This document shows, piece after piece, positions 29,201-40,667 of a DNA stretch of 64,000 bases; position 1 is the first letter of the stretch, and the number at the start of each line of letters is the position of its first letter. The stretch is taken from assembly GCA_002082245.2 (NCBI GenBank), contig NBTC02000002.1, positions 2,790,001 through 2,854,000 on the forward strand, written 5' to 3'. This DNA is from Yersinia enterocolitica (lineage in GTDB: Bacteria; Pseudomonadota; Gammaproteobacteria; Enterobacterales; Enterobacteriaceae). The translations under genes and the position numbers were made by a program. The notes beneath the pieces are model-generated. The model saw only the letters and a list, made by a program, of their open reading frames with translations, did not search any database and had not been told where the DNA came from.

Positions 29201-30777
29201 TGCTCCAACCGCCAACTCATGATTGTGCAATTTAAACACTGCCATGCTGGCTGACAATGCATTGGCTTGCTCTTCTAATGATCGCGTCGCTGCGGCGGCC
29301 TGTTCAACCAATGCGGCGTTCTGCTGGGCAACCTGATCCATTTGCGCAATAGCTACATTCACTTGCTCAATACCGCTACTTTGTTCATAACTTGCGGCTG
29401 AGATCTCACGCATCAATGCCGTTACTCGGCTAACTTCATCTGCGATCTCATGCATGGTTTTCCCTGCCGATTCGGCCATGTCTGCGCCCTCCTTCACCCG
29501 ACTTTGCGACTCAACAATCAGATCTTTGATCTCTTTCGCCGACTGCGCACTGCGTTGTGCCAGATTACGTACCTCACCCGCAACCACAGCAAAACCACGC
29601 CCCTGTTCACCGGCTCTGGCGGCCTCAACCGCAGCGTTAAGTGCCAGAATATTAGTCTGAAACGCAATGCCATCAATTACGGCAATAATATCGGAGATAC
29701 GGCGCGAACTAGTGGTAATTGCCTGCATCTTATCAACCACATGACTCACGGCCTCACTGCCCTTATTGGCAATATCCGATACACTCATCGCCAAACGATT
29801 AGCCTGATCCGAGTTTTCAGCATTCATTTTTACGGTTGAGGTCAACTGCTCCATGCTGGCCGCAGTCTGTTCCAAAGAAGACGCCGACTCCTCTGTACGT
29901 TCAGCCAAATGACTGTTACCGACAGCTAATTCCCGCGAGCCAATACCAATCTGCCCACCCACATCCCGTACATTACTCACTGACGCCACCAGCGATTGCT
30001 GCATCGTCTGTAACGCCTTTGCCAATCGGGCCAATTCAGTGTTGCCCTCACTATTGATACTGTGAGTTAAATCACCAGCAGCTATATATTCCAACTGATG
30101 AATTGATTGCACCAACGGCTGCAAAATAATGTATTTGAGCGCAAACCATGCCAGTACCGCAGAGATCAACGTGATCACCCCTGCAGCTATAATGATCGTC
30201 AGTTTAATTTTGGCGGCATTGTTTGCGTTGGCGATTTGCAATTGACCAGCATCCAGTGCATAGCTGCGAAAAGCAGTGACATCATTGTTAAAGGCTTTAC
30301 TAATGTCGGTAATACTCTTTTCCAATACAGCGTAATACTCGTCAGCATACCCCGCCTTGATCGCGGTCAGCATGGGTATTACGCCCTTATCAATATAATT
30401 TTTATAACTTTTCTGGATATTTATCGCCAATCCCTGCCCGTCTCCCCGGTCAGATACCGCACTGACAAAACGTGCCATCTCTTTTTGCGATAATGCTAGT
30501 GAACCTTCAGCCTGTTTTGCCGTTTGTAATGATTCCTCAATCAGACCAATTTCTAACTGATGGATCGCCAGAGCTGCTTCAGTTCTGGCGCTTAACGTGG
30601 CATTAAAGCTATTAGATAGAGACCCAGCTCCTCCCCCTGGATTTGATTTATTATTTGCAACGAGCGCGAACTTTCCTGAATTGAATTAATCCCGATAACA
30701 CTGACAACTAATAAAATCAACGACATAAAGCTTAGCTGGGCAATAAGCCCATTCTTAATGGTAATCTTTTTTAACAT
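29198..30777 (-). pseudogene. Methyl-accepting chemotaxis protein, interrupted by one frameshift
   Basis: A Tsr/Tar-like chemoreceptor of about 526 residues if the frame is restored. The first frame (from 30777, MLKKITIKNGLIAQLSF, TM1 and early periplasmic helix) stops at 30592. The second frame continues the same protein ([20 protein letters not shown] onward) with no gap. The break lies near 30626-30645 in a G-rich run (GGGGGAGGAGCTGGG), and adding one base restores GEELGSLSNS. Downstream are TM2 (about residues 188-210), a HAMP domain and an intact signalling hairpin ([20 protein letters not shown]). The tail ends [12 protein letters not shown] without the CheR-binding pentapeptide. A long 426-residue in-frame open region starts at 30478 and keeps TM2. 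A sequencing error is possible. Confidence 0.85.
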
Positions 30778-31067
30778 CGGTTTTTTTCCGGTTATGTGCA
30801 AATGGTTAAGATTACAAAGCGTTAGCATTACAGCGGACGGTCTTATTGTTTGATTAAGTTATCGGCTATACAGATGTCAGCTTGAACTCTCACCGGAAAA
30901 ACAGCTCAAAATAGATACATTTAGCGAATGACGGGATTTTATCTCACTGAAATGGCCCTCACTCAGGCAATCTCACCGCTATCTGACAGTGAAAAGGGCG
31001 GGAATTCACAAAAGAGTTGGCTATAATAGCCAGCACTCCATTTCTGGTTTGATAAAAGGAAACCGAC

Positions 31068-31595
31068 ATGAGCTTGAACCAAGTACCCGCAGGTAAAGAC
31101 CTGCCAGAAGATATCTATGTAGTGATCGAAATCCCTGCGAATGCGGATCCGATCAAATATGAAATCGATAAAGAGACTGGCTCGCTGTTTGTAGACCGCT
31201 TCATGTCTACTGCCATGTTCTATCCATGTAACTACGGTTATATCAACAACACCCTGTCATTAGATGGCGACCCGGTTGATGTACTAGTGCCAACACCGTA
31301 TCCGTTGCAACCAGGTTCCGTGATTCGTTGCCGTCCGGTTGGCGTGTTAAAAATGACTGACGAAGCGGGCGAAGATGCCAAGCTGGTTGCGGTTCCACAC
31401 AGCAAACTGACCAAAGAATACGACCACGTTAAAGATGTAAATGATCTGCCAGAACTGCTGAAAGCGCAGATTAAACATTTCTTTGAACATTACAAAGACT
31501 TGGAAACAGGCAAGTGGGTGAAAGTGGATGGTTGGGAAGATGCCGCCGCAGCTAAAGCCGAGATCCTGGCCTCTTTCGAACGTGCGAAGAAGTAA
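31068..31595 (+). CDS. ppa: Inorganic pyrophosphatase
   Basis: Ppa hydrolyses pyrophosphate to two phosphates and drives biosynthetic reactions. The 175-residue family I enzyme begins [20 protein letters not shown]. It carries [18 protein letters not shown], the signature DGDPVDVLV (metal-binding aspartates) and the [19 protein letters not shown]-terminal region. The AAAGGA ribosome-binding site is good. It is divergent from the broken chemoreceptor and convergent with ytfP. Confidence 0.99.
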   Translation: MSLNQVPAGKDLPEDIYVVIEIPANADPIKYEIDKETGSLFVDRFMSTAMFYPCNYGYINNTLSLDGDPVDVLVPTPYPLQPGSVIRCRPVGVLKMTDEAGEDAKLVAVPHSKLTKEYDHVKDVNDLPELLKAQIKHFFEHYKDLETGKWVKVDGWEDAAAAKAEILASFERAKK

Positions 31596-31651
31596 TTTCC
31601 CGTTTCGCATGCCAAAAAGCGCCTCTTGAGGATGCTTTAAGCGCGAAACGT

Positions 31652-31684
31652 AAAAACACCGCCCTGTGAGCGGTGTTTTTTTTT
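31652..31684. terminator. Bidirectional terminator between ppa and ytfP
   Basis: AAAAACACCGC and GCGGTGTTTTT form an 11-bp stem, with a run of nine or more T residues on the plus strand and A residues on the other side. Confidence 0.92.
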
Positions 31685-31702
31685 GCTAATAACAGCTTAA
31701 TT

Positions 31703-32059
31703 TTATGGCTTGTCGCTCTCTTCATGGCGTTTTAGCCAGTCGCCACTGTAGATACGTGGCACACCTTCGAGCGGTAAGCGATAAAGGTATATCCACGCGC
31801 TACCATAAGGCGTCTGAATCAGCTCGCGTCGGTAATCCTTAGTATTACTTTTAAGTTCATCTAACTCATTCATAATAGATGAGTTAATCCGATAAACCTC
31901 ACAATGCACAGTGCCGTCTCCGGGGATAACCGCCGGATAATGACCTAAGTTGTACATATCAAAGCCTTCAAGGTCATGTTCACCCAACCACTGGGCGTCC
32001 GTCATCCAATGACTATTACCTTGCTTGCGCCGTAAACTACCGTAGACAATAATTCGCAT
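31703..32059 (-). CDS. ytfP: Gamma-glutamylcyclotransferase-fold protein YtfP
   Basis: A 118-residue AIG2/GGCT-like protein. The family substrate-binding loop VYGSLRRKQGNSHWM lies near the N-terminus, and the acidic residue of DELDELK-type segments (here MNELDELKSN) lies near residue 70 where the fold has its catalytic Glu. The substrate is not known in E. coli. It lies two bases downstream of tamB and is the last gene of tamA-tamB-ytfP. Confidence 0.94.
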   Translation of the reverse strand: MRIIVYGSLRRKQGNSHWMTDAQWLGEHDLEGFDMYNLGHYPAVIPGDGTVHCEVYRINSSIMNELDELKSNTKDYRRELIQTPYGSAWIYLYRLPLEGVPRIYSGDWLKRHEESDKP

Positions 32060-32061
32060 GG

Positions 32062-35000
32062 TTAGAACTCAAACTGATAAAGCACATCTAATGCCTGATC
32101 AATACCAGACACCGCTTCCAGATACAACCTTGGCATCAATCGATAACGTAATGTTAACGTCGCCAGCGAGTCAAATATACCCACACCGTATTTTACTTGC
32201 AGGTCTTTAGTGACATAACCACTTACCACGACTTGTGAGCTATCACCGACTCCCTGCGTATCTAGTGCCAGATTACTGACACCAAATGCCTCGCCGATTT
32301 TACCCACAAGTTTACCGCTCTGCGCAACCCCCATGCCAATAAGCATTGAGGTCATCATGCCACTGTCAGCCCCCGAATTACTCAACCCCTGACCACGCAA
32401 CAGGTATGATAACGCCTCCTGCTGTGACATAGCCGGATCCGAGAACACTTCTAGCCGTGGAGCATCAGCCATCCCGGTAACCCGCACACCAGCAGTAACA
32501 CCGTCTGCCGTAGCATCTGGATTACGTATCGCTTCAATATTGAGTAGCGGTTGATCCGGCGGGCCGGAGAACAGCAATATCCCTTTATTGACAATTAAAT
32601 CCTGACCATAAGCACGGAAGCTACCCGACGGAATATTAATTTGCCCGTTCAAGCCCAGCCCGCGCTGATCCTGGATCATTTTCAAATTACCTTGCAAACG
32701 GGCTTTCAAACCAAATGCATTCAGACGCACATCATTACCTACCCGAATCACCAGATTACTGTTGATTGGAATACTGGCCGTCCGTGGGGAGATAGGTTTC
32801 AGATCGTTATTGAGCATCACCTCATCTGATGAGACACCCACCGCATTTTCCGGCACTTCCTGCACCGTTATCCGCGCCCATGGAATATCAACCGAACCAT
32901 TGAGGGTGAACAACTGCGGTGTCGCTTCAAAAACAATGTCCGGTGAAACATCAATCCGTACCATTGGTGGGATCGTAACCCGCAACTTATTGCCTTTTGC
33001 GGCGATTCGGGCACGCCAGGCATTGATATCACGCCAATCGGCATCACCGGAGAGATTGAGCTGCCCTTGAGAAGTCCGAATTAACCCCTCCAATGTTGAG
33101 GTCATACCGTCGAAGTTCATCACCAGACGCCCTTCGGTAATATCAAATGGCATCCAGCTACCATCAACATCGACATTATCCAGCGCCAAACGACCAAAGA
33201 CTAGCGGGCTCTTCGCATTCCCCCCTAAACGCAGATTGGCGTTTAATGTGCCAGCGGCTTTTTCACCATCACTCAGTATCGGGTTAATCATTGCCAAAGA
33301 AATATTACTGATAGCAATGTTACCGGACAAATTGCGCCGCCCTTGTGGATCAGCAACCTGAACCTGCCCGGAGAACTGGCCGTTATTCACCAGTTTAATC
33401 AACCAATCAGCCCGCACTTGCCCATTGGTTAGGCCACCATTGAGATTCAGCGTTTCAAAAGCAATCGGTAACGGGTTACCTTGCACTACTTGCTGCACTT
33501 TAACCCCATTGCCACTGAGCGATACCCGTACATCTGGCAGGTTACCACCGGCCGTCCAACTGACATCGGCCCGGCCAGTGAACACGCCACTCATGGTGGT
33601 ATCCGGCCCAAGGAATGGTTTTATCATCGCTAAATCAAAGCGATTGAGAACCACACTCGCCTGCCCACTAGGGCCAGCTTCAATGGCCCGAGGAACACAA
33701 AGTTCTGCATTTGGGTTAAGCCAACAGTGGGGTCCGATGGTGACCCGCTGTAAGCTATTTTGGTAATCCAATGCCATCGCACGGCTTAAACGCCATTCAC
33801 CTACCGGCGTATCGAAACGCGTGTTATTAAGCGAACCGCGCCAACGTTCTTGTTGGCGATCGAAGCTCCCATCCAGCGCCAACTGACCGGAAACTGGTTC
33901 CCCTTGTATATTCAGGCGCACCTGATGCTGTTTTTCGCTACCTCGGGCATCTAGCGTCAATAAACTTACAACCAACTCCGCTTGCTTGAGTTGCTCAACC
34001 CTAACGGCCAACTGACCCTGAATCTGATCCGTGGAGCGAACGTCGCCATCAATCTTAATCCGGTTAATGGTCAGTTCCTGCCATTGCAGGCGGCTGGCGG
34101 TGAGGTCCACTAGCAGTTGTGGTGCTGTAAGGTTGCCGCGCAATTTCAGCGCCCCTTTCATCACGCCTCCCAATCCCGGTAACGCACCATCAAGTTGTGG
34201 CGCATCCACAGTGGCATCGAGCTGCCAGGTGTCACTAAGGTTGCCTCTCACATCTAACCTATTACGGCCCAATGCCAGATTAATGCCCGGAATATGCCAC
34301 TGGCCTGCCGCATTCCCTGTCAGGGAGCCACGGGCCGTCACACGGTTTTGTTTCACATTCCCGTCCAGTGCCAGCTCCGGTACTTGTAATTGCCAACTAC
34401 CACCGTGGATACTGCCACGGGTGACAATTCTACCATCCAGTTTTGCTGGCCACTCCGGCCACTGCTTCGCGGTGTTAATACCCGATAAGGTTAATACCGA
34501 GTTCCAACTGATTGCTTTACTCCAATCCACTACGCCAGTCAGGTCAGTGTTACCTTGCAATGCCGCCAGACGTAAACGGGTCAGATTGAATTGCTCAACA
34601 CTCCCTTTACCGTCAAGAGTGAACACTGCCGGTGGCAGGTCAGTGCCTTTAAAATCAGAACGGATCGAGAGTGCGTAATCTGTCGCCTGCCCATTGAGGC
34701 GCATTCGAAGATTATTAATTTGATATTGAGGTTCGCCACTCAACGGCCAACGCAGTTGCTTGCTTTGTAGAGTTAACGCCAGTGGCAAACCAGCCTGTGC
34801 CAGCGCAGTTTCTGCATCCAGTTGCGCGCTCACCGGGCCTGACAGATTGAGTGCCACGTTGAGTTTTTCACGCAGCGCACCACCGACAGTTAATTTTACT
34901 TTTTCGCCTTTCAACGGCTCAATGTTCAGCGCACTATTGATGACCATACTCACTGGCCACTTATCGGCCAGCGTGGCGTCACCCTGTGCTGACAGCCCAC

Positions 35001-35892
35001 CCTGTGGCGATTTAATCTCCAGCTTATCCAGTGTTATTTGGTTTTGTTGCGTGCTGGCTTGCAGCAAAAGACTACTGATAAGTACGTCGGTATCACCTGT
35101 AAGCCGGAGTTGTTGCCCTGAGATCTCTTTAATCTGTAAATCCAGCGGCAAACGGAAGTCCGGCAATTCTGGCAGTAACGGTTTAGCAAACAGCGCTTTT
35201 AACGTTTCACCTAGCGGAGCTTCCTGCTCTGATGGCGCGGCTGCCTGTTGCTCAACCGCTTCTTTTACCGCGATAGCCGTTTCAACCGCAGGTTTAGCCG
35301 CATCCGGCACCATCGCTGGCACCGTTTTTGGTAAAGCTATCAATAACCCACTGATTTTGGTCGGCATTAGTGCCAGTGCGCGCTGTTGCCAATGTGCTCC
35401 AGTGCGGAATTCATCCAGTGAAATCGCGGTGTCATCAATAGTGACTTTGACATTATTCAGCGACAGCATACGCAATGTAATGGGGTACGGAGTACTAAGT
35501 TCCCCCATCGGTTCACTACTGGCAGGAGCAGGGGCCGCAGGCGGCATGGCGTTGGTATCCACCACCACATCAATATCTTGTGCCGTCAGGGCATTAATGC
35601 ACAACTCACTGCGTTTTAGACAAGAGAGCTGTAATGAAAGATGGAACTGCCCTGCTTTAACAGTGACACCCGGCATTTGATATTGAATGCCTTTTAAGGT
35701 GAGGTCACGCCACCCCCCACTGACACTGGCGATATCCAGCCCGGGAACCCAACGTGCGGCACTGTTTATCACAAAATGTAGACCACTGGTGGTGCCCAAC
35801 AAACCCGCCAAAGCCCCGACCAGCAGCAGGATAATGAGCAGAAATGCGATACTGAGTCTCTTTATCCACCTCCCTCCCTTTACCAACATCAT
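32062..35892 (-). CDS. tamB: Translocation and assembly module inner-membrane subunit TamB
   Basis: TamB is a very long AsmA-like protein spanning the periplasm. It works with TamA in outer-membrane protein assembly and, with YhdP and YdbH, in phospholipid transport to the outer membrane. The 1276-residue protein has one N-terminal anchor (about 13-35, [20 protein letters not shown]). A long beta-rich body follows, and the conserved C-terminal DUF490 domain has ISVRGTVTGM-like segments (here [20 protein letters not shown]) and ends DVLYQFEF. Its ATG overlaps the tamA stop by 4 bases (ATGA). E. coli TamB is slightly shorter. Confidence 0.98.
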   Translation of the reverse strand: MMLVKGGRWIKRLSIAFLLIILLLVGALAGLLGTTSGLHFVINSAARWVPGLDIASVSGGWRDLTLKGIQYQMPGVTVKAGQFHLSLQLSCLKRSELCINALTAQDIDVVVDTNAMPPAAPAPASSEPMGELSTPYPITLRMLSLNNVKVTIDDTAISLDEFRTGAHWQQRALALMPTKISGLLIALPKTVPAMVPDAAKPAVETAIAVKEAVEQQAAAPSEQEAPLGETLKALFAKPLLPELPDFRLPLDLQIKEISGQQLRLTGDTDVLISSLLLQASTQQNQITLDKLEIKSPQGGLSAQGDATLADKWPVSMVINSALNIEPLKGEKVKLTVGGALREKLNVALNLSGPVSAQLDAETALAQAGLPLALTLQSKQLRWPLSGEPQYQINNLRMRLNGQATDYALSIRSDFKGTDLPPAVFTLDGKGSVEQFNLTRLRLAALQGNTDLTGVVDWSKAISWNSVLTLSGINTAKQWPEWPAKLDGRIVTRGSIHGGSWQLQVPELALDGNVKQNRVTARGSLTGNAAGQWHIPGINLALGRNRLDVRGNLSDTWQLDATVDAPQLDGALPGLGGVMKGALKLRGNLTAPQLLVDLTASRLQWQELTINRIKIDGDVRSTDQIQGQLAVRVEQLKQAELVVSLLTLDARGSEKQHQVRLNIQGEPVSGQLALDGSFDRQQERWRGSLNNTRFDTPVGEWRLSRAMALDYQNSLQRVTIGPHCWLNPNAELCVPRAIEAGPSGQASVVLNRFDLAMIKPFLGPDTTMSGVFTGRADVSWTAGGNLPDVRVSLSGNGVKVQQVVQGNPLPIAFETLNLNGGLTNGQVRADWLIKLVNNGQFSGQVQVADPQGRRNLSGNIAISNISLAMINPILSDGEKAAGTLNANLRLGGNAKSPLVFGRLALDNVDVDGSWMPFDITEGRLVMNFDGMTSTLEGLIRTSQGQLNLSGDADWRDINAWRARIAAKGNKLRVTIPPMVRIDVSPDIVFEATPQLFTLNGSVDIPWARITVQEVPENAVGVSSDEVMLNNDLKPISPRTASIPINSNLVIRVGNDVRLNAFGLKARLQGNLKMIQDQRGLGLNGQINIPSGSFRAYGQDLIVNKGILLFSGPPDQPLLNIEAIRNPDATADGVTAGVRVTGMADAPRLEVFSDPAMSQQEALSYLLRGQGLSNSGADSGMMTSMLIGMGVAQSGKLVGKIGEAFGVSNLALDTQGVGDSSQVVVSGYVTKDLQVKYGVGIFDSLATLTLRYRLMPRLYLEAVSGIDQALDVLYQFEF

Positions 35893-37625
35893 AGTTCAGG
35901 CCCCAAACCGATATAAAATTGCACGCCACGTGCTTCGTTGTCACCAATAGGTTTGGCGATGTCTAGCTTGATCGGACCGACCGGAGAAGCCCAACGGACC
36001 CCAACCCCGGCGCCAGTTTTGAAATCGCTCTTGCGAATATCGTTAACCGCTTCACCCGAATCGACAAATACAGCCCCCCACCATCTTCCGGTAACGTTAT
36101 ATTGATACTCAAGCGTACCGGTTGCCAGTTTAGAGGCACCGGTTAATTTACCTTCGCTATCGCGTGGGGAAATATCACGGAATTTATAGCCACGAATACT
36201 GCGATCCCCACCGGCGAAGAAACGCAGTGACGGCGGTACCCGGTCGAAATCATTGGTTTCAATCCAGCCTAAGTTACCCCGAACGACAAAACGGTTCTTC
36301 TCACCCAAAGTCCGAATCCACACGTTTTGCGCTTGGAATATGGCGAAATCGACATCTGACCCCCATGTGGTATCAGACACATCAATAGAATAATTCTGAC
36401 TATCCCCCCACACCGGCATAGCACCGCCGCGCTGACGGGTACGGCTGATGTTCACCCCCGGATACAGCAACATGGTGGTATCAGTGACACTACCTTGAGT
36501 AAAGTGATCCAAACTCCAACGCAGGTTAACTGAGCGCTTCCAACCACTGGACAAATCCCAGAAACGGGCAACGTTCAGGGTGGTGGTGTCAGATTTTGTA
36601 TCATTCAGATCGGTGCGTTTGAACCCACCCTGTAACAGGTAATACTGTTCCAGCGGGTTTTTTAACAGTGGGATTCGATAGCTGAAATCCAGCGTCTGTT
36701 CGGGCGCGGAAAGTGTAGTACTGGTGGTTAGACTATGCCCGTAGGAGTTCATCCACGGCTTACGCCAACTGGCCGTCAGACGTGGACCGACATCGGTCGC
36801 ATAACCGCCCCCCAATTCAACCGTATTTTCGGTACGTGGAGTGACGACCGCATCCAGTGGCAGGACTTTGGTTTTTCTCGCGTCGCGAAAATCCGGTGAA
36901 ACCACCACCGAGTTAAACCAGTTAGTCGCAGCCAGACGGCGGTTCAATTCGGCCAGTTCATCAGAAGTATAAAACTCACCTTCATGAAAGGGCACCAAAT
37001 TTTGCAGAAAATCCTCACGGATTTGCGAGCCTTGGAAGGCTACTTTACCAAACCGGTAGCGCTCGCCACTGTCAAAATCAATATCCCAAAAAGCTTTGCG
37101 CAACTCAGCGGCAACACCCAACTGGCTTTTGATCATATTGGCGTCAAAATAACCACGGCGTAACGCTAAGCCCGTCAGTGAACTTTTGAAATTATCAAAA
37201 TCACCATGATTGAGGACTGAGCCAATTTTAGGGGTATCGCGGCGTACCAATGATAGATAATCAGGATCAGTTTTCGCCCCACCTTGCAGCACAATATCAA
37301 CACCAGCAATCAAAACCGGTTCACCAGGAATCACTTTGGCAATTAAAACGGAACGTGCAGGTGCCGGGCGCGGCTGCAAATCAAAGGTGATGGTGGGGTC
37401 GTAATAACCTAACGCGCGTAGCCCCTGACGAATGGCGTCATCCACCCTTGAGCGGAAACGGCCATCGGACGTCACTTCATCCGTACCAATTGTTGATAAA
37501 CGCGCCCTGACGTTTCTCTCTAAATCCCCGCTAAGACCTTCGACCTGCAACCGCACATTGGCAGCGTAGGCAAGAGGTGTGGCGAGCAATACGCACAAAA
37601 AACACAAAATAGGGTATCGTGGCAC
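35889..37625 (-). CDS. tamA: Translocation and assembly module outer-membrane subunit TamA
   Basis: TamA is an Omp85-family outer-membrane protein. The 578-residue precursor has a signal peptide (about 1-21, ending LAYA), three POTRA domains (about 22-265) and a 16-strand barrel. The barrel carries the lid-lock signature region [20 protein letters not shown] and ends with an aromatic-rich strand ([14 protein letters not shown]). It is translationally coupled to tamB, its partner. The upstream region to msrA carries an ERIC with an extra insert. Confidence 0.98.
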   Translation of the reverse strand: MPRYPILCFLCVLLATPLAYAANVRLQVEGLSGDLERNVRARLSTIGTDEVTSDGRFRSRVDDAIRQGLRALGYYDPTITFDLQPRPAPARSVLIAKVIPGEPVLIAGVDIVLQGGAKTDPDYLSLVRRDTPKIGSVLNHGDFDNFKSSLTGLALRRGYFDANMIKSQLGVAAELRKAFWDIDFDSGERYRFGKVAFQGSQIREDFLQNLVPFHEGEFYTSDELAELNRRLAATNWFNSVVVSPDFRDARKTKVLPLDAVVTPRTENTVELGGGYATDVGPRLTASWRKPWMNSYGHSLTTSTTLSAPEQTLDFSYRIPLLKNPLEQYYLLQGGFKRTDLNDTKSDTTTLNVARFWDLSSGWKRSVNLRWSLDHFTQGSVTDTTMLLYPGVNISRTRQRGGAMPVWGDSQNYSIDVSDTTWGSDVDFAIFQAQNVWIRTLGEKNRFVVRGNLGWIETNDFDRVPPSLRFFAGGDRSIRGYKFRDISPRDSEGKLTGASKLATGTLEYQYNVTGRWWGAVFVDSGEAVNDIRKSDFKTGAGVGVRWASPVGPIKLDIAKPIGDNEARGVQFYIGLGPEL

Positions 37626-37644
37626 GCGTACTCCTAATTAATTT

Positions 37645-37822
37645 TATACCTGCCATCTTCCAAATTGCAGGTGTATTGGCAACTCTCATTACTCGACCTG
37701 ACCTCTGCAAGCAGCATTTAAATCTGCTCCCAGCAGATTTGTCATCCGAATCACTTACCCTATAAGCTCATCAGGGTTCTCTCCCTTGCCGCTTTACCGC
37801 ATCTTGAAACCTATTGGGTATA
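37645..37822. repeat. ERIC element with internal insert (178 bp), tamA-msrA
   Basis: Both ERIC ends are present (tatacctgccatcttccaaa on the left, ttgaaacctattgggtata on the right), along with the atccgaatcacttacccta core, but the element is about 50 bp longer than 127. The extra segment (about 37690-37745, with catttaaatctgctcccagc) resembles, on the opposite strand, the insert in the ERICs at 38730 and 58212. Confidence 0.8.
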
Positions 37823-37992
37823 TTTTCCTGTAAAAACGATCTGACGGACTTTTTATCACTTACGCAATCATTCCGCACTTAAAGACCGATTTAAACCTGT
37901 TATCCCTAAAACTCCACCTTAAGCCGATACATTAACGCAGAATGGCTCTTATTGTGTGCAAACTCGCAATCAGATACAACTGTCTATACCTA

Positions 37993-38049
37993 TTCACTGT
38001 AAACATCTTGTTATTAATTTACTGTAAACTTCAAATTCACTGTAAACAT
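37993..38049 (+). repeat. Three direct repeats TTYACTGTAAACWT just upstream of msrA
   Basis: TTCACTGTAAACAT (37993-38006), TTTACTGTAAACTT (38018-38031) and TTCACTGTAAACAT (38036-38049) are near-identical and on one strand. They run right up to the msrA ribosome-binding site (GGAG, 38051-38054). They may be regulator sites; I recognise no consensus. Confidence 0.7.
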
Positions 38050-38063
38050 TGGAGCCTATTTTG

Positions 38064-38702
38064 GTGCAAAATTTTGACAAAACTGCCGTCATTGATGCGG
38101 CGAATGCCTTACCCGGGCGAATCACACCAATGCCAGTCGCAACTCTCCATGTGGTGAATGGGCATTCCATGACACATATCCCTGACGGAATGGAGATCGC
38201 TATCTTCGCCATGGGTTGCTTCTGGGGGGTTGAGCGCCTGTTCTGGCAACTGCCTGGCGTCTACAGTACTGCCGCAGGTTATTGCGGTGGCTACACACCA
38301 AACCCAACCTATCATGAAGTTTGTAGTGGCCGCACAGCCCATGCAGAAGTGGTTCGTGTTGTCTTTGATCCGGCCATCATCAGCTATAAGCAACTATTGC
38401 AGATTTTCTGGGAAAATCACGATCCCGCCCAAGGAATGCGTCAAGGCGGAGATGTCGGAACACAATATCGTTCAGCCATTTACGTTTTGACACCTGAGCA
38501 GCAAGTGCAAGCTAACGAGAGCAAAGCCTTGTTCCAGCAAGCCATGGAGCAAGCGGCTGATCGCCGGTTGATTACCAGTGAAGTGGCGGTTGCACTACCG
38601 TTTTACTATGCAGAGGATGACCACCAGCAATATTTGCACAAAAATCCACATGGATATTGTAACCTTGGCGGTATTGGCGTGTGTATGCCGCCTGATTTGT
38701 AA
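38064..38702 (+). CDS. msrA: Peptide methionine sulfoxide reductase MsrA
   Basis: MsrA reduces methionine-S-sulfoxide in proteins and free methionine. The 212-residue enzyme has the catalytic motif [15 protein letters not shown] (active-site Cys in GCFWG). It also has a [17 protein letters not shown] segment, [21 protein letters not shown] and a resolving Cys near the C-terminus ([10 protein letters not shown]). There is no ATG. GTG at 38064 gives the E. coli length, and in-frame TTG codons at 38061 and 38049 are alternatives. GGAG at 38051-38054 fits 38061 or 38064. Three direct repeats lie immediately upstream. Confidence 0.95.
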   Translation: MQNFDKTAVIDAANALPGRITPMPVATLHVVNGHSMTHIPDGMEIAIFAMGCFWGVERLFWQLPGVYSTAAGYCGGYTPNPTYHEVCSGRTAHAEVVRVVFDPAIISYKQLLQIFWENHDPAQGMRQGGDVGTQYRSAIYVLTPEQQVQANESKALFQQAMEQAADRRLITSEVAVALPFYYAEDDHQQYLHKNPHGYCNLGGIGVCMPPDL

Positions 38703-38729
38703 GGTTGCCCACGCTCTTATCGCTGCGAT

Positions 38730-38892
38730 TATCCCCAAATTGCGTAGAGTTGCAGGTTGGCAGCAAGGGAATGACAAATCGCTTGGAATGCGGTTTGAAC
38801 AGCATTTATGCTAGCCCACAGGGGGATTTCAAGCATGGCCGGAGTAATGAACCTAGCTAACTCCGCTGCAACTTAAAGTAAGACGGGTTATA
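38730..38892. repeat. Degenerate ERIC with internal insert (163 bp), msrA-ytfL
   Basis: The element starts tatccccaaattgcgtagag and ends taaagtaagacgggttata. It holds the segment gacaaatcg...gaacagcatttatgctagccc, which is also found inside the ERIC at 58212-58412. Part of the normal core is missing. It accounts for half of the 326-base gap before ytfL. Confidence 0.75.
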
Positions 38893-39028
38893 CTATTCGG
38901 GCTGTTCACTCGGCCCGATGGCGGCTTTCTGCCGTTATCTTAAATTTAAACAGTATTTTTTAATTCAAACAAATGTATGGCCTTCCTTACGATCGCCGGC
39001 GCGATTGTCGGTACGACACGGACAGATT

Positions 39029-40360
39029 ATGTTAAACAGTATTTTACTGATTCTTTTTTTAATTGCGGTGAGTGCCTTCTTCTCATTATCAGAGATTTCA
39101 CTGGCAGCTTCGCGCAAAATTAAACTAAAACTTCTGGCAGATGAAGGCGATATCAACGCCTTGCGGGTACTTAAATTACAAGAGACTCCGGGGATTTTCT
39201 TCACTGTGGTCCAGATTGGCTTGAATGCCGTCGCCATTCTGGGGGGTATCGTCGGTGATGCTGCGTTTTCCCCCTCCTTTAAATTGGTGTTTGAACGCTT
39301 CATGTCACCAGAGCTTGCCGACCAGGTGAGTTTCATTTGCTCGTTTGTTCTGGTCACCAGTTTATTTATTCTTTTTGCCGACTTAACCCCGAAACGCATC
39401 GGTATGATTTCACCTGAAGCGGTTGCCGTTCGGATCGTCAACCCGATGCGCTTCTGTCTGATGATTTGTCGCCCACTAGTTTGGTTCTTCAATGGGATGG
39501 CGAATCTAATCTTCCGACTATTCAAGCTGCCAATGGTACGCAATGATGACATCACATCAGATGATATCTATGCCGTCGTGGAAGCAGGTGCATTAGCCGG
39601 GGTGTTACGTAAACAAGAGCATGAATTGATCGAAAACGTCTTTGAACTGGAGTCACGTACTGTTCCTTCGTCGATGACGTCACGTGAAAGTGTGATTTAT
39701 TTTGATCTGCGGGAAAGCGAAGACAGCATAAAAGAGAAGATTTCGACCCACCCACACTCTAAATTCTTGGTATGTGATGGTCATATCGATCAAGTTGTGG
39801 GTTATGTCGACTCTAAAGACTTGCTGAACCGGGTATTAGGTAACCAGAGTCTGGTACTGAGCAGTGGCGTGCAAATTCGCTCAGCCCTGATTGTGCCAGA
39901 CACATTGACACTCTCCGAGGCGCTGGAGAGCTTTAAAACCGCCGGTGAAGACTTTGCCGTTATCCTCAACGAATACGCCCTGGTGGTTGGTATCATTACC
40001 CTGAATGACGTGATGACCACGCTGATGGGGGATTTGGTCGGTCAGGGGCAGGAAGAGCAAATTGTTGCTCGTGATGAAAGTTCATGGCTGATTGAGGGCG
40101 GTACCCCGATTGAAGATGTAATGCGAGTGCTGCATATCGATGAGTTCCCGCAGTCTGGCAATTATGAAACCATCGGCGGCTTTATGATGTATATGCTGCG
40201 CAAAATTCCCAAACGCACGGATTTCGTCAAATATGCCGGCTACAAGTTTGAAGTAGTCGATATCGATAGCTACAAAATCGATCAGCTACTGGTGACTAAA
40301 CTCAGTGACCTACCAGCCCCAATACTGCCAAAAGCCCCACACGAAAGCAGTGATGCCTAA
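39029..40360 (+). CDS. ytfL: CNNM/CorC-type membrane protein with CBS domains YtfL
   Basis: A 443-residue UPF0053 protein. It starts MLNSILLILFLIAVSAFFSL, chosen over a start 37 codons upstream because E. coli YtfL begins MLNSIL. It has an N-terminal DUF21 membrane domain with about four helices (1-195), two CBS domains (about 215-335, with FLVCDGHIDQVVGYVDSKDL and ALVVGIITLNDVMTTLMGDL) and a C-terminal CorC/HlyC domain (about 345-430). Older names call it a haemolysin, which is not supported. In E. coli YtfL is linked to polyamine (putrescine) export. Confidence 0.95.
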   Translation: MLNSILLILFLIAVSAFFSLSEISLAASRKIKLKLLADEGDINALRVLKLQETPGIFFTVVQIGLNAVAILGGIVGDAAFSPSFKLVFERFMSPELADQVSFICSFVLVTSLFILFADLTPKRIGMISPEAVAVRIVNPMRFCLMICRPLVWFFNGMANLIFRLFKLPMVRNDDITSDDIYAVVEAGALAGVLRKQEHELIENVFELESRTVPSSMTSRESVIYFDLRESEDSIKEKISTHPHSKFLVCDGHIDQVVGYVDSKDLLNRVLGNQSLVLSSGVQIRSALIVPDTLTLSEALESFKTAGEDFAVILNEYALVVGIITLNDVMTTLMGDLVGQGQEEQIVARDESSWLIEGGTPIEDVMRVLHIDEFPQSGNYETIGGFMMYMLRKIPKRTDFVKYAGYKFEVVDIDSYKIDQLLVTKLSDLPAPILPKAPHESSDA

Positions 40361-40394
40361 TGAAAGTTTAAATCAGTCATTATTTAAAACATTA

Positions 40395-40416
40395 GCGGCC
40401 CCACAATAGGGGCCGC
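40395..40416. other. Inverted repeat between ytfL and ytfK
   Basis: GCGGCCCC-ACAATA-GGGGCCGC is a perfect 8-bp stem between convergent genes, but it lacks a clear T run. It is probably a transcript-end hairpin. Confidence 0.55.
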
Positions 40417-40454
40417 AATTAATTCTGTTCAGACTAATGTCATACCCAAAGCAA

Positions 40455-40667
40455 TTATGTAAGAAGGGTATCAGCCTGCAAACGCATCACCTGACGATTA
40501 ACCTCTGACATCACCTCAAAGTGGCGTTTATCCCTAACTTTCGGGATTAAAATCTTACCTTTGTCAAACTCAAAAGCCCCCATATCTTTGATATATAACC
40601 TCCCTCGGAAAAGCGTTTTGACATACATCGCCACTTTAGCCGGATTGTAACGTTGGAAGATCCTCAT
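40455..40667 (-). CDS. ytfK: Stringent-response modulator YtfK
   Basis: A 70-residue DUF1107 protein reading [20 protein letters not shown], then [20 protein letters not shown] and [20 protein letters not shown]. In E. coli YtfK stimulates SpoT-dependent (p)ppGpp accumulation under phosphate and fatty-acid starvation. I chose this ATG because GGAGGA lies 8 bases upstream. An earlier in-frame ATG would add nine residues including that site. It is convergent with ytfL. Confidence 0.95.
   Translation of the reverse strand: MRIFQRYNPAKVAMYVKTLFRGRLYIKDMGAFEFDKGKILIPKVRDKRHFEVMSEVNRQVMRLQADTLLT

Noticed and set aside
34031..35680. Long plus-strand frames (215 and 306 residues) opposite tamB
   Set aside because: Ser/Ala/Pro-rich composition typical of the complement of a G/C-moderate gene; tamB is well conserved on the minus strand.
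37993..38049. CRISPR array
   Set aside because: Only three 14-bp direct repeats with spacings of 11 and 4 bases between them, far too short for CRISPR, and no cas genes.
39029..40360. Haemolysin
   Set aside because: The CorC/HlyC label comes from a domain name; the protein is a CBS-domain membrane protein with no lytic function supported.
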